NCBI GenBank assembly: GCA_026224995.1
Contig: JAMFRX010000393.1
Coordinates: forward strand, 1 to 15,586
Reading direction: 5' to 3'
Source: Puia dinghuensis
GTDB taxonomy: Bacteria; Bacteroidota; Bacteroidia; Chitinophagales; Chitinophagaceae
DNA: 15,586 nt
Part shown: positions 1 to 7,839 of the stretch, in pieces
Position numbering within the stretch: position 1 is the stretch's first letter
Layout of the letters: each line of letters begins with the position of its first letter
Notes under the pieces: model-generated
Database searches by the model: none
What the model saw: only the letters and a program-made list of their open reading frames with translations
What the model was told of the DNA's origin: nothing
Position numbers and translations under genes: made by a program

Positions 1-429
1 ATGTCCCGATACATCTTTCGCTGGCGGACCTGCTGCTGACCAACCTGATCAGCAATGCGATCCGGCACAATGCGGTGGGCGGGGAGGTGGGGCAGGCGAC
101 CGGCGAAGATGGCCGGGCGAGCGGGGAGGGGGGGGTATATCCGGGTGAAGCTCAGCAAAGAAGGGCTTGTTATCGTCAATACCGGGCGGCAGCCGACGGT
201 TCCTACGGAGGAGCTATTTGAGCGGTTTAAAAAAGGGAGTACCGGGAGCGACTCCATCGGCATCGGCCTCGCCATCGTGCGCCAGATCTGCGAACTCAAT
301 GATTTTGATATCGTTTATCAATACAGCGGCGGACTGCATAGTTTGGCCATCAGTTTCCAGCCCAGGGGAGTCGCTTCAAAATTGCTTCAAAATCATTCGC
401 TCCCTTTACATCCCGCATTGCTTCCATAG
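1..429 (+). CDS. Sensor histidine kinase, C-terminal ATPase part (5' truncated, apparent frameshift)
   Basis: This is the end of a membrane sensor kinase; the sensor and phospho-histidine parts lie left of the window. Bases 3-128 (third frame) encode the N-box of a HATPase_c domain, LLLTNLISNAIRHNA. From base 136 the match continues in the first frame: a beta strand (YIRVKL), an Asn-Thr-Gly box (VIVNTG) where other kinases have DxGxG, an F-box-like ELFERFKKG, a G2 box (IGIGLAIV) and an end typical of Bacteroidota kinases (GGLHSLAISF), with the stop at 427-429. The two halves join if one G is removed from the eight-G run at 128-135, so this is either a sequencing error or a real frameshift. 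A Gly-rich stretch of about 17 residues sits at the junction. The efflux operon starts 41 bp downstream on the same strand, so a role in regulating the pump is likely but inferred. The partner regulator is not in view. Confidence 0.8.
128..135 (+). repeat. Eight-G homopolymer at the kinase frame break
   Basis: This is a run of eight G residues exactly where the kinase reading frame changes. With seven Gs the reading is continuous (Glu-Gly-Gly-Tyr-Ile-Arg). Such tracts are prone both to sequencing miscalls and to slipped-strand mispairing, which in some bacteria switches genes on and off. The sequence alone cannot tell the two apart. Confidence 0.75.
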
Positions 430-470
430 GCCGGCTTACTACGAACGGACTAAAAACAGTTGACTTTATT

Positions 471-1880
471 ATGGCAAAACAGCTTTTTTTCGGCCTTTTA
501 TGGGTCATAGCATTTTCTTTGGTGGGTGGGACCATTACGGCGCAGCCGCTGACGATCCGCCAGGCAGTGCAAAACGCCCTTAACAACTACGGGACCATAC
601 GTGCCAAGGCCAATTATGCAAAGGCTTCCCGGGCGAACGTGGAAGAGACAAAACGGGAATACCTTCCCGATATCAATTTTTCCCTCCAGCAGGACTATGG
701 TACGGTGGCTGCTAACTACGGACCCTATGCCGCATATAAAGCACCCGCCGTTTCTTCTTCGGGACCGGCGTTGGCTACCCAGAACTGGAATGCGGCGTTT
801 GGCGCCTTGTATCTTACCAATGTGAACTGGGATTTCTTCCAGTTCGGGAAGTATAAGGAAAAAACGGCGGTAGCCCAAAGGGCGCTCGACCGGGATCTCA
901 GCGATCTGGACCAGGAGCGTTTCGAGCAAAGCATCCGGGTGTCGGCGACTTACCTCAACCTTATTGCGACCCAGAAGCTGATCATTTCACAGCGAAACAA
1001 CCTGGAACGGACGATCGCCTTCCAGACGGTGGCGACGGCCAGGGCGAAGAGCGGGCTTAACCCAGGCGTGGACTCGTCCCTTGCCAATGCGGAAGTCTCC
1101 AGCGCGCGGATAGCGCTGACCAACGCCATCGAGGCCGAGCAGGAGCAAGCCAATACCCTGGCGCAGCTGATGCAGATCCCGGCGCCCGACAGCAACAATT
1201 TCTCTTTGGATTCCGCCTTCGTGACGCGGGTTCCGCTTTCGCTGGACAGTACGCCGTCCCAGCCATTAAAAAATCACCCTGTTCTCAGATATTTTCAGGA
1301 ACGGCTGAATGTCAGCAACGAAGAGGCCAAATATCTGCGGACGCTGCAATACCCGACCTTTAGCCTGTTCGGCATCGGGCAGGACCGGGGGACGGGATTT
1401 TACTCCAATTATGGCAATGGCAACACCAACGCCTATACGCAAAACTATTTGAAGGGCGTGAGCTTCAATACGGCGAACTATGTGGTCGGTGTGGGTGTCT
1501 TCTGGAACCTCACCACGCCACTGCGGGTGCATGAGCAGGTGGTAGCGCAGAAATATACTTCTGCCGGCCTGCAGGAAGAATATGGGCTGATCAGTCAGGA
1601 ACTGCAGGCCCAGACGGTGCTGGCGCAGACCCGGATCCGGAATGCCCTGGCCAACTACAAAGAGGCGCCGGTGCAGGTGAAGGCGGCAGCGGATGCTTAT
1701 ATTCAAAAGGAGACCCTGTACAAGAACGGACTGGCCACCATCGTGGATGTCACGACGGCTGCGTTCCTTCTCAACCAGGCGGAAACGCAAAGGGACGTCA
1801 TCGATACCAATGTCTGGCAGGCACTGCTGTATAAGGCGGCTTCCACCGGGGATTTCGGATTGTTCATCAACGAATTTTAA
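471..1880 (+). CDS. TolC-family outer-membrane efflux protein
   Basis: This is the outer-membrane channel of a tripartite efflux pump, linking the periplasmic adaptor to the outside. The 469-residue product starts with a signal peptide (about residues 1-24, ending near ITAQP) and then shows two outer-membrane-efflux-protein repeats: long amphipathic helices rich in Gln, Ala and Asn. Typical segments are LTIRQAVQNAL at the start, the helix around NNLERTIAFQTVATARAKSG with a following NPGVDSSLANAEV, and the second-repeat equivalent YIQKETLYKNGLATIVDV near the end. The length fits the family (about 420-500 residues). The ATG at 471 gives the signal peptide. No Shine-Dalgarno is visible, as usual in Bacteroidota. 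Two stop codons in a row (1878-1883) precede the permease gene 9 bp on, so the genes are almost certainly cotranscribed. The substrate cannot be read from the sequence. Confidence 0.93.
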   Translation: MAKQLFFGLLWVIAFSLVGGTITAQPLTIRQAVQNALNNYGTIRAKANYAKASRANVEETKREYLPDINFSLQQDYGTVAANYGPYAAYKAPAVSSSGPALATQNWNAAFGALYLTNVNWDFFQFGKYKEKTAVAQRALDRDLSDLDQERFEQSIRVSATYLNLIATQKLIISQRNNLERTIAFQTVATARAKSGLNPGVDSSLANAEVSSARIALTNAIEAEQEQANTLAQLMQIPAPDSNNFSLDSAFVTRVPLSLDSTPSQPLKNHPVLRYFQERLNVSNEEAKYLRTLQYPTFSLFGIGQDRGTGFYSNYGNGNTNAYTQNYLKGVSFNTANYVVGVGVFWNLTTPLRVHEQVVAQKYTSAGLQEEYGLISQELQAQTVLAQTRIRNALANYKEAPVQVKAAADAYIQKETLYKNGLATIVDVTTAAFLLNQAETQRDVIDTNVWQALLYKAASTGDFGLFINEF

Positions 1881-1889
1881 TAGAATTGT

Positions 1890-4800
1890 ATGGGATTGAT
1901 CAGATTTGCGCTCAGAAAACCTATTACCGTCTTAGTGTTGGTGGCCGGCCTGTTCTTTTTCGGCATCAGCGCCATCCGGAGTATCAAGATCGATATCTTC
2001 CCGAACCTCAATCTGCCGGTGATCTATATCTCCCATCCGTATGGCGGCTTCACGCCCGACCAGATGGAGACTTATTTCGGTAAGCAGTATGTCAACCTGC
2101 TGCTGTACGTCAGCGGTGTCAAGAGCATCGAGTCCCGCAATATCCAGGGGCTGACGCTCATCAAGCTCACTTTTTATGAAGGGACGAATATGGCACAGGC
2201 TGCGGCGGAGGTGGTCTCTTATGCCAACCGGGCGCAGGCCAGCTTTCCGGCGGGTTCGCAGCCGCCGTTTATTTTGCGATTCGACGCCAGCACGCTGCCT
2301 GTGGGGCAGCTGGTGCTGAGCAGCCCCACGCGAAGCAACAACGAGCTGCAGGATCTGGCCAATGTATATGTGCGGGCGCAGTTCGCATCAGTTCAAGGGC
2401 TGGTGTCACCAGCGCCCTTTGGCGGCAATGCCCGGACGGTCGTCATCAAGGCTGACCCGGCGCTGCTGCGGGAGCATAACCTGACAGTCGACCAGCTGGT
2501 ACAGGCGCTGGACCTGAACAACCAGGCTACACCGTCCGGCAATGTCCGGATCGGCAATCTCAACTATTTTACGCCTACCAACTCCACGATAGCGACGGTC
2601 AAGGACTTCGAGAATATCCCCATTTATTACAATGGCGTCCAGAATGTCTATCTGCGGGACGTGGCCCGGGTGGAAGATGCCGCCGACATTACCTCCGGCT
2701 ATGCGCTCATCAACGGCAAGCGCTCGGTTTACCTGCCGATTACCAAATCCTCTACCGCTTCCACCTGGCAGGTCGTTCAGGACCTGAAGAAGGCGATCCC
2801 GCGGTTCCAGGCCCAGCTGCCGCCGGACGTAAAGCTGTCCTATGAATTCGACCAGTCTGTATATGTGATCAACGCCGTCAAGAACCTGCTGGAAGAGGGC
2901 GCCATCGGCGCGGTCCTGACGGGCCTGATGGTATTACTGTTCCTGGGCGACGTCCGCGGCGCTACGATCGTGATCATCACCATTCCCGTGTGCGTCATCG
3001 CCGGCATCTTTTTTCTCAACTTAGCTGGGCAGACGATCAACATTATGACGCTGAGCGGGCTATCGCTCGCCATCGGCATCCTGGTGGACGAGTCGACGGT
3101 GACGATCGAGAATATCCACCAGCATCTGGACATGGGCAAGCCGAAATCGCTGGCTATCTGGGATGCCTGTCGGGAGATCGCCTTCTCCAAGCTGCTGATC
3201 CTACTTTGTATCCTGGCGGTGTTCGCGCCGGCCTTCTCGATGAGCGGCATCCCCGGCGCGCTGTTCCTGCCGCTTTCGCTGGCCATTGGCTTTTGTATGA
3301 TCACTTCCTACATGATGGCGCAGACTTTTGTGCCGGTGATGGCCAACTGGATGATGAAAAAGCATCGTAAGGACGGAGATAAGGAATTCGCTTCGGACGA
3401 AGAAGAGTTCAAGGCTTCCGGCCTGACGGCAGAAGATGAGGCCAACATCGTGGAAGAAAAGCAGAAGCTGCTTGAAAAGTCCGATCATCATAAGGAAGGC
3501 GAAAAAGTTCCGCGCTTCGACAAATTCCGAAATCGCTTTCTCCGGTTTACCGACCGGACGTTGAAATACCGTTCCTGGATCGTCATCGGTTATGTGGTCG
3601 TAGGTCTTGGCGGGGCCTGGCTGATGATCTCGCATATCGGGCGCGACGTATTGCCGAAATCCAACGCCGGTCAATTCCAGGTCCGGCTCCGCGCTCCTGA
3701 CGGCACCCGTATCGAGCGGACGGAGCTCTATATGATAGAGGCGCTCCATATCTTAGATACGATGGTCGGACATAGCAATGTGCAGGTGACGTCGGCGATG
3801 GTGGGGATGCACGGCAGCCAGTTCTCTACTAATCCGATCTACCTGTTCATGGCCGGGCCGCAGGAAGCGGTCTTACAAGCGAGCCTTGCGGAAGACTTCA
3901 AGGTGAATATGGACAACCTGAAGGAAGACTTCCGGGCCCATGTGGCCAGGGACATGCCGCAGCTGAAGGTATCCTTCGAGCCGATAGAGCTGACAGACAA
4001 GATCCTCAGCCAGGGTTCGCCGACCCCTATAGAGATCGGCATAAGTGGAAAATCGAAGAAGCTAAATGAACATTATGCAGACAGCATCGTAGCGAAGCTC
4101 AAGCAAATTCCCTACATGCGGGATGTGCAGATCGACGAAGCGATCCATTATCCTGCCGTGGACATCAATATCGACCGGGTAAGGGCAGCCGAGCTGGGTG
4201 CGAATGCCAGTCAGATCAACCGTTCCCTGATCGCAGCGACGTCTTCCTCGCGGTTCACGGACAAGCAGGTCTGGCAGGATCATACTTCGAACCTTTCCTA
4301 TTTTGTCCAGGTGCAGGTTCCTGAAAATCAGATGACCAGTATTCACGATATCGGTGAGACGCCGGTACTGGCCAACCAGCCCCGGCCCCTTTTGAACGAT
4401 CTGGCTTCGCTGAAGGTCGATACGGTTTATGGAGAGGCGGACGACCTGGGCGCTGTGCCGGAATTGTTCGTAACGGCCAATCTTCAGAAAAAGGACCTTG
4501 GGCATGCCACCGACGATGTGCAGAAAGCGGTGAAATCATTGGGCAAGCTGCCGCGCGGGCTTACCCTCGATGTCCGGGGATTGTCCAACGTACTCGTCGA
4601 CACGCTCTCCAGTCTGCAGACAGGATTGATAGTAGCCATTATCGTCATTTACTTTATGCTGGCGGCTAACTTCCAATCGTTCAAGGTCTCGCTGGTTGCC
4701 TTGAGCACCGTACCGGCCGTACTGCTGGGGTCGCTGGGGCTGCTGATGCTCACCGGCTCTACGCTCAACCTGCAGTCCTATATGGGTATGATCATGTCCG

Positions 4801-5225
4801 TGGGGGTATCCATCTCCAACTCGGTGCTGCTCGTCACCAATGCCGAAGAAGTCCGGCTGGTTACGGGTGATGCTATCAAAGCGGCACGTGAGGCGGCGGG
4901 CACGCGCCTCCGGCCGATCCTGATGACGAGCGTGGCGATGGTAGTGGGCATGATCCCGATGGCTTCCGGTCTCGGTGAAGCAGGGGATCAGGCGGCGCCG
5001 CTGGGCCGTGCGGTCATCGGTGGGCTGATCGCCAGCACCTTTGCCGCCTTGTTAGTTCTGCCCTTGTTCTTTGCCTGGCTACAAAAGAAGACGAGCACTG
5101 TTTCCCCATCGCTCGATCCTGCCGACAAGGAAAGCAAGCACTATATACCGTCTTTGTATGAACACCCAGTAGAAGACAAGAAGGGCAAAAATAATAACCC
5201 GAATGATCAACCGAAGGAAAATTAA
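1890..5225 (+). CDS. RND efflux pump inner-membrane permease (AcrB/HAE1-like)
   Basis: This is the proton-driven inner-membrane pump of the tripartite system. The product has 1111 residues, in the range of AcrB-type permeases (about 1030-1100). Visible parts are TM1 (about residues 12-30), the first porter region (DIFPNLNLPVIYI at its start), TM2-TM6 (about 335-490), a long charged cytoplasmic loop (about 490-562), TM7 (about 563-582), the second porter region and TM8-TM12 (about 910-1065), followed by a polar tail. The TM4 motif GILVDESTVTIENI places Asp400-Glu401 where AcrB has Asp407-Asp408. The TM10 motif GVSISNSVLLV has Ser976 where AcrB has Lys940. RLRPILMTS in TM11 is conserved. It follows the TolC gene by 9 bp, and its stop shares one base with the adaptor start (TAATG). 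The drug or lipid exported is unknown. Confidence 0.95.
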   Translation: MGLIRFALRKPITVLVLVAGLFFFGISAIRSIKIDIFPNLNLPVIYISHPYGGFTPDQMETYFGKQYVNLLLYVSGVKSIESRNIQGLTLIKLTFYEGTNMAQAAAEVVSYANRAQASFPAGSQPPFILRFDASTLPVGQLVLSSPTRSNNELQDLANVYVRAQFASVQGLVSPAPFGGNARTVVIKADPALLREHNLTVDQLVQALDLNNQATPSGNVRIGNLNYFTPTNSTIATVKDFENIPIYYNGVQNVYLRDVARVEDAADITSGYALINGKRSVYLPITKSSTASTWQVVQDLKKAIPRFQAQLPPDVKLSYEFDQSVYVINAVKNLLEEGAIGAVLTGLMVLLFLGDVRGATIVIITIPVCVIAGIFFLNLAGQTINIMTLSGLSLAIGILVDESTVTIENIHQHLDMGKPKSLAIWDACREIAFSKLLILLCILAVFAPAFSMSGIPGALFLPLSLAIGFCMITSYMMAQTFVPVMANWMMKKHRKDGDKEFASDEEEFKASGLTAEDEANIVEEKQKLLEKSDHHKEGEKVPRFDKFRNRFLRFTDRTLKYRSWIVIGYVVVGLGGAWLMISHIGRDVLPKSNAGQFQVRLRAPDGTRIERTELYMIEALHILDTMVGHSNVQVTSAMVGMHGSQFSTNPIYLFMAGPQEAVLQASLAEDFKVNMDNLKEDFRAHVARDMPQLKVSFEPIELTDKILSQGSPTPIEIGISGKSKKLNEHYADSIVAKLKQIPYMRDVQIDEAIHYPAVDINIDRVRAAELGANASQINRSLIAATSSSRFTDKQVWQDHTSNLSYFVQVQVPENQMTSIHDIGETPVLANQPRPLLNDLASLKVDTVYGEADDLGAVPELFVTANLQKKDLGHATDDVQKAVKSLGKLPRGLTLDVRGLSNVLVDTLSSLQTGLIVAIIVIYFMLAANFQSFKVSLVALSTVPAVLLGSLGLLMLTGSTLNLQSYMGMIMSVGVSISNSVLLVTNAEEVRLVTGDAIKAAREAAGTRLRPILMTSVAMVVGMIPMASGLGEAGDQAAPLGRAVIGGLIASTFAALLVLPLFFAWLQKKTSTVSPSLDPADKESKHYIPSLYEHPVEDKKGKNNNPNDQPKEN

Positions 5226-6454
5226 TGAACATAAAGAAAATGATGAACACAATGAAAAATAAACGCTCATCCATCGTACTGTTCGCGTCGGTGCTGCTGG
5301 CACTCGGCGTGCTGAGCGGCTGTTCGTCCTCGGACGGAGAGGGCAAGAACAAGGACAGCCAATCCGACAGCGGTAACAAATCGAATCCTGCTGGCGGAAA
5401 GAGTGACAGTGCCGGTGGAGGCCAGAAGGATAGCGCCGCCGTCATACCTACTGTGTCCCTCCAGAAGGGGCGGCTTTCGACGACGCTATATGTGCCGGGA
5501 GAGCTGATCGCTTTTCAGCAGGTGGACCTGTATGCGAAAGTCAATAGCTTCGTGAAGAAATTATATGTGGATATCGGTTCCGAAGTGAGGGAAGGCCAGC
5601 TGCTGGCCACCATGGAAGCGCCGGAGATCCAGAGCCAGCTGGCCAGCGCCCTTGCGAGGGTAAAGAGTCAGGAGGCGATCTATATTGCCAGCAAGGCCAA
5701 CTACGACCGCGTCGTGGAGACCAGCAAGACGCCGGGTACCATCTCGCAGAATGATATCGACCAGGCGGATGCCCGGCAGAAATCGGACAATGCCCAGCTG
5801 GAAGCCTTTAAATCCGCCTACAATGAAGTTGCCGAGACCTTGAAATACCTGGAGGTCCGGGCGCCCTTTAATGGGGTCATCAGCGTGAGGAATGTCAATC
5901 CAGGCGCGTATGTAGGCCCTTCCGGCAAGGGATCTGATCTGCCGATGTTCACCTTGCAGGAGCAAAAGCATATGCGGTTGGTGGTATCGGTACCGGAGGC
6001 CTATACCGGTTTTTTAGCACAGCAGGGGGCGGTCAAGTTTACTGTAAAGTCATTACCCGATCGTAAGTTCACGGCGAAGGTGAACAGGCTTGCAGGCGCG
6101 CTGGACAATCGTCTCCGTGCTGAAAGGACGGAAATGGACGTGTACAGCAACGATAAGACCCTGTTGCCAGGAATGGTTGCCGAAGTTGATCTGCCGCTGC
6201 CGTCGCAGGACAGCACCTTTCTGGTGCCGGCCACTGCCGTCGTCAATGGTACGGAGCAGGTATTTGTGGTGCGGGTGACGCCCGAACATAAGGCGGAATG
6301 GGTGAAAGTGCGGCTGGGCCGCTCGGAAGGCGGCAGGATGGAAGTGTATAGCGATAGCCTCAAGTCCGGCGATCTGCTGGTCAAGACGGCCAGCGAAGAG
6401 ACCAGGAACGGGAGTAAGCTTAATCCGGGTCAGCCGGCCGCCGGCGCCCAGTAG
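5225..6454 (+). CDS. RND efflux periplasmic adaptor lipoprotein (membrane-fusion protein)
   Basis: This is the AcrA/HlyD-like adaptor joining the permease to the TolC channel. The 409-residue product carries a lipoprotein signal, LGVLSGC, with the lipidated Cys at residue 33 from the first ATG; Met6, Met7 and Met10 are other possible starts. A polar Ser/Gly/Lys/Asp linker of about 40 residues follows. The domain order is the first half of the lipoyl domain (about 95-130, VDIGSEVREGQLLATMEAPE), an alpha-hairpin (about 131-205), the second lipoyl half (EVRAPFNGVISVRNVNPGAYV, about 208-230), a beta-barrel (about 245-325) and a membrane-proximal domain (about 330-395). The start overlaps the permease stop by one base, which suggests translational coupling. 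Its last 25 bp overlap the end of the convergent glycoside hydrolase gene. The order channel-permease-adaptor is the reverse of acrAB-tolC-like clusters. Confidence 0.94.
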   Translation: MNIKKMMNTMKNKRSSIVLFASVLLALGVLSGCSSSDGEGKNKDSQSDSGNKSNPAGGKSDSAGGGQKDSAAVIPTVSLQKGRLSTTLYVPGELIAFQQVDLYAKVNSFVKKLYVDIGSEVREGQLLATMEAPEIQSQLASALARVKSQEAIYIASKANYDRVVETSKTPGTISQNDIDQADARQKSDNAQLEAFKSAYNEVAETLKYLEVRAPFNGVISVRNVNPGAYVGPSGKGSDLPMFTLQEQKHMRLVVSVPEAYTGFLAQQGAVKFTVKSLPDRKFTAKVNRLAGALDNRLRAERTEMDVYSNDKTLLPGMVAEVDLPLPSQDSTFLVPATAVVNGTEQVFVVRVTPEHKAEWVKVRLGRSEGGRMEVYSDSLKSGDLLVKTASEETRNGSKLNPGQPAAGAQ

Positions 6455-7785
6455 TTGCCTGAGAGGATAATGAGGTCGATCATTTTTATGGTGTTATCGT
6501 AGTAGTCGAAATCTTTGAGCTTGAAGCCATTGATATAGTCCCATAGCTTATTGAGCCAATCCTGGTTATCCGGGCTGGCCATGGCTGCGACGGCGAAAGG
6601 GCAGATAAAGCAGAGGGCTTCGTAATACCGGTGGGGCAGGTCTTCCCCGGCGAGGCTGTAGCCGGCGGAGATGTTATCCGGATTCCCTTTGGTAGTCGTT
6701 TTGATCCAGGGGTTGACCCGGGCCAGGAAATCGCCGGCCCTCTTGTCGCCTGAGGTCAGGTAGTCGGCCGCTATGCGCCACGGAACGCGACAGGCATTGA
6801 AATTATACGCCCCATCATATTTAGATTCCAGGTAGTTGGGCTGGGCCGGAAGGGCCGACATATCCTCTTCCTGTGCGTCGTTGGTGTCGGTGCCGTCGCC
6901 GCGTGGGGTCGGGGGCGGGGCGCCTGCAAAGCCCTGACCGGTTCTCAGCCGGATATGTTTGATGAAGTCAGGCACGAGACCCGCTTCGGGACTGTAGGTG
7001 TCCTGCAGATAATGAAATACCTGATAATTATTATTGAGTACGCTGTCCCAGGTGGAATCTCCCGTCGCCTGCCGGAATGCGCGGATATGATCCGGCATGA
7101 AATCCGAGGAGCGCATATCGTAATAGTCCCGGCTCGAGGGTCTTTCGCCATTGGCTTCCATGACGATAAAGGTTACGGGGTTGATCTCTTCGCGGTGGAT
7201 GGCGGCTATCATTTCCAGGGCCCGCTGGCGATAGGGGATATTGGTATGGCGGCCCCATTGAGCGTCGGCCAGCAGCAGGGAATAGGCGATGTCCATGTCC
7301 CCGTCCGTAGCAGTGCCGCCGTCGATGCTGCGGCAGTATTTGGTCTGCATCCAGGCCATGAGGTCGGGGCTGGTTGTGCTGGGATGGGACTTATAAAACC
7401 GGTAGAGATTGTCGTAGGTCTCCTGCGCGCTGGAGTCGAAGCCGGCCATGAGCGCGACGATCATCATCCCATAGCCCTGTCCCTCCGAGACGCAGATGTT
7501 ACTGCCCTTGGTTCCCTCGAACCAGACGTACTTTTCTCCTTCCGAGCATCCGGGCAGGATATAATGTTGTTTCCAGCGTTGATAAAAGGACCGGACGCTG
7601 TCATCCATGGCCCCGCGGCTGAGATGGCTGGGCAGGATGGCTCCGCCGAGATAAGGGGTGTGCTGGGGAAAGGGTCGTGCCGGGATGTCCAGGCGGGAGG
7701 CGGAGGGCAGGGAGTCGGTGTGGGCGAAGCAAGGCTGTTGTGCCAGTATCATCAGGAACAGCAGGGCTTGTTTTATACTGTGCAT
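6430..7785 (-). CDS. Secreted glycoside hydrolase family 8 (endoglucanase/chitosanase type)
   Basis: This is an inverting endo-acting enzyme on beta-1,4 polysaccharides (cellulose, chitosan, lichenan or xylan), secreted or periplasmic. The ATG at 7785 is chosen because it places a good signal peptide (MHSIKQALLFLMILA, cleaved near CFA) at the N terminus, giving 451 residues; a TTG at 7839 would add 18 poorly fitting residues. The acid catalyst is the Glu of VSEGQGYGM (residue 101). The family 8 signature ATDGDMDIAYSLLLADAQW follows at about 159-177. The usual Asp base of endoglucanases such as CelA aligns with Asn330 in FNACRVPWRI, with a Glu ten residues earlier (NYLESKYDG, Glu320). As I recall, that layout marks subfamily GH8b, which includes Bacillus chitosanases. 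It diverges from a histidine kinase gene 54 bp away, a possible regulator. The substrate is not proven. Confidence 0.9.
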   Translation of the reverse strand: MHSIKQALLFLMILAQQPCFAHTDSLPSASRLDIPARPFPQHTPYLGGAILPSHLSRGAMDDSVRSFYQRWKQHYILPGCSEGEKYVWFEGTKGSNICVSEGQGYGMMIVALMAGFDSSAQETYDNLYRFYKSHPSTTSPDLMAWMQTKYCRSIDGGTATDGDMDIAYSLLLADAQWGRHTNIPYRQRALEMIAAIHREEINPVTFIVMEANGERPSSRDYYDMRSSDFMPDHIRAFRQATGDSTWDSVLNNNYQVFHYLQDTYSPEAGLVPDFIKHIRLRTGQGFAGAPPPTPRGDGTDTNDAQEEDMSALPAQPNYLESKYDGAYNFNACRVPWRIAADYLTSGDKRAGDFLARVNPWIKTTTKGNPDNISAGYSLAGEDLPHRYYEALCFICPFAVAAMASPDNQDWLNKLWDYINGFKLKDFDYYDNTIKMIDLIILSGNYWAPAAG

Positions 7786-7802
7786 AGAAAAGTGTAAATT
7801 TC
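7768..7802 (+). promoter_or_regulatory. Possible Bacteroidota-type promoter for the kinase/regulator pair
   Basis: TTG at 7768-7770 and TAAATTTC at 7795-7802 resemble the Bacteroidota pattern TTG, then about 17-23 bases, then TANNTTTG. There is one mismatch in the second box, and the 24-base spacer is slightly long. It would put transcription start about 30 bases before the TTG start at 7840 and would overlap the hydrolase start codon on the other strand. This is a weak consensus match only. Confidence 0.25.
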
Positions 7803-7839
7803 GAGGTAATAACGTTTTTTGTAACATCACTACCTGCAA

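Noticed and set aside
6955..7797. 280-codon open frame on the + strand, opposite the GH8 gene
   Set aside because: No recognisable motifs or start context. The opposite strand carries full GH8 signatures across the same bases.
7837..7839. TTG as start of the GH8 gene
   Set aside because: It would put 18 extra residues before a well-formed signal peptide that begins at the ATG at 7785.
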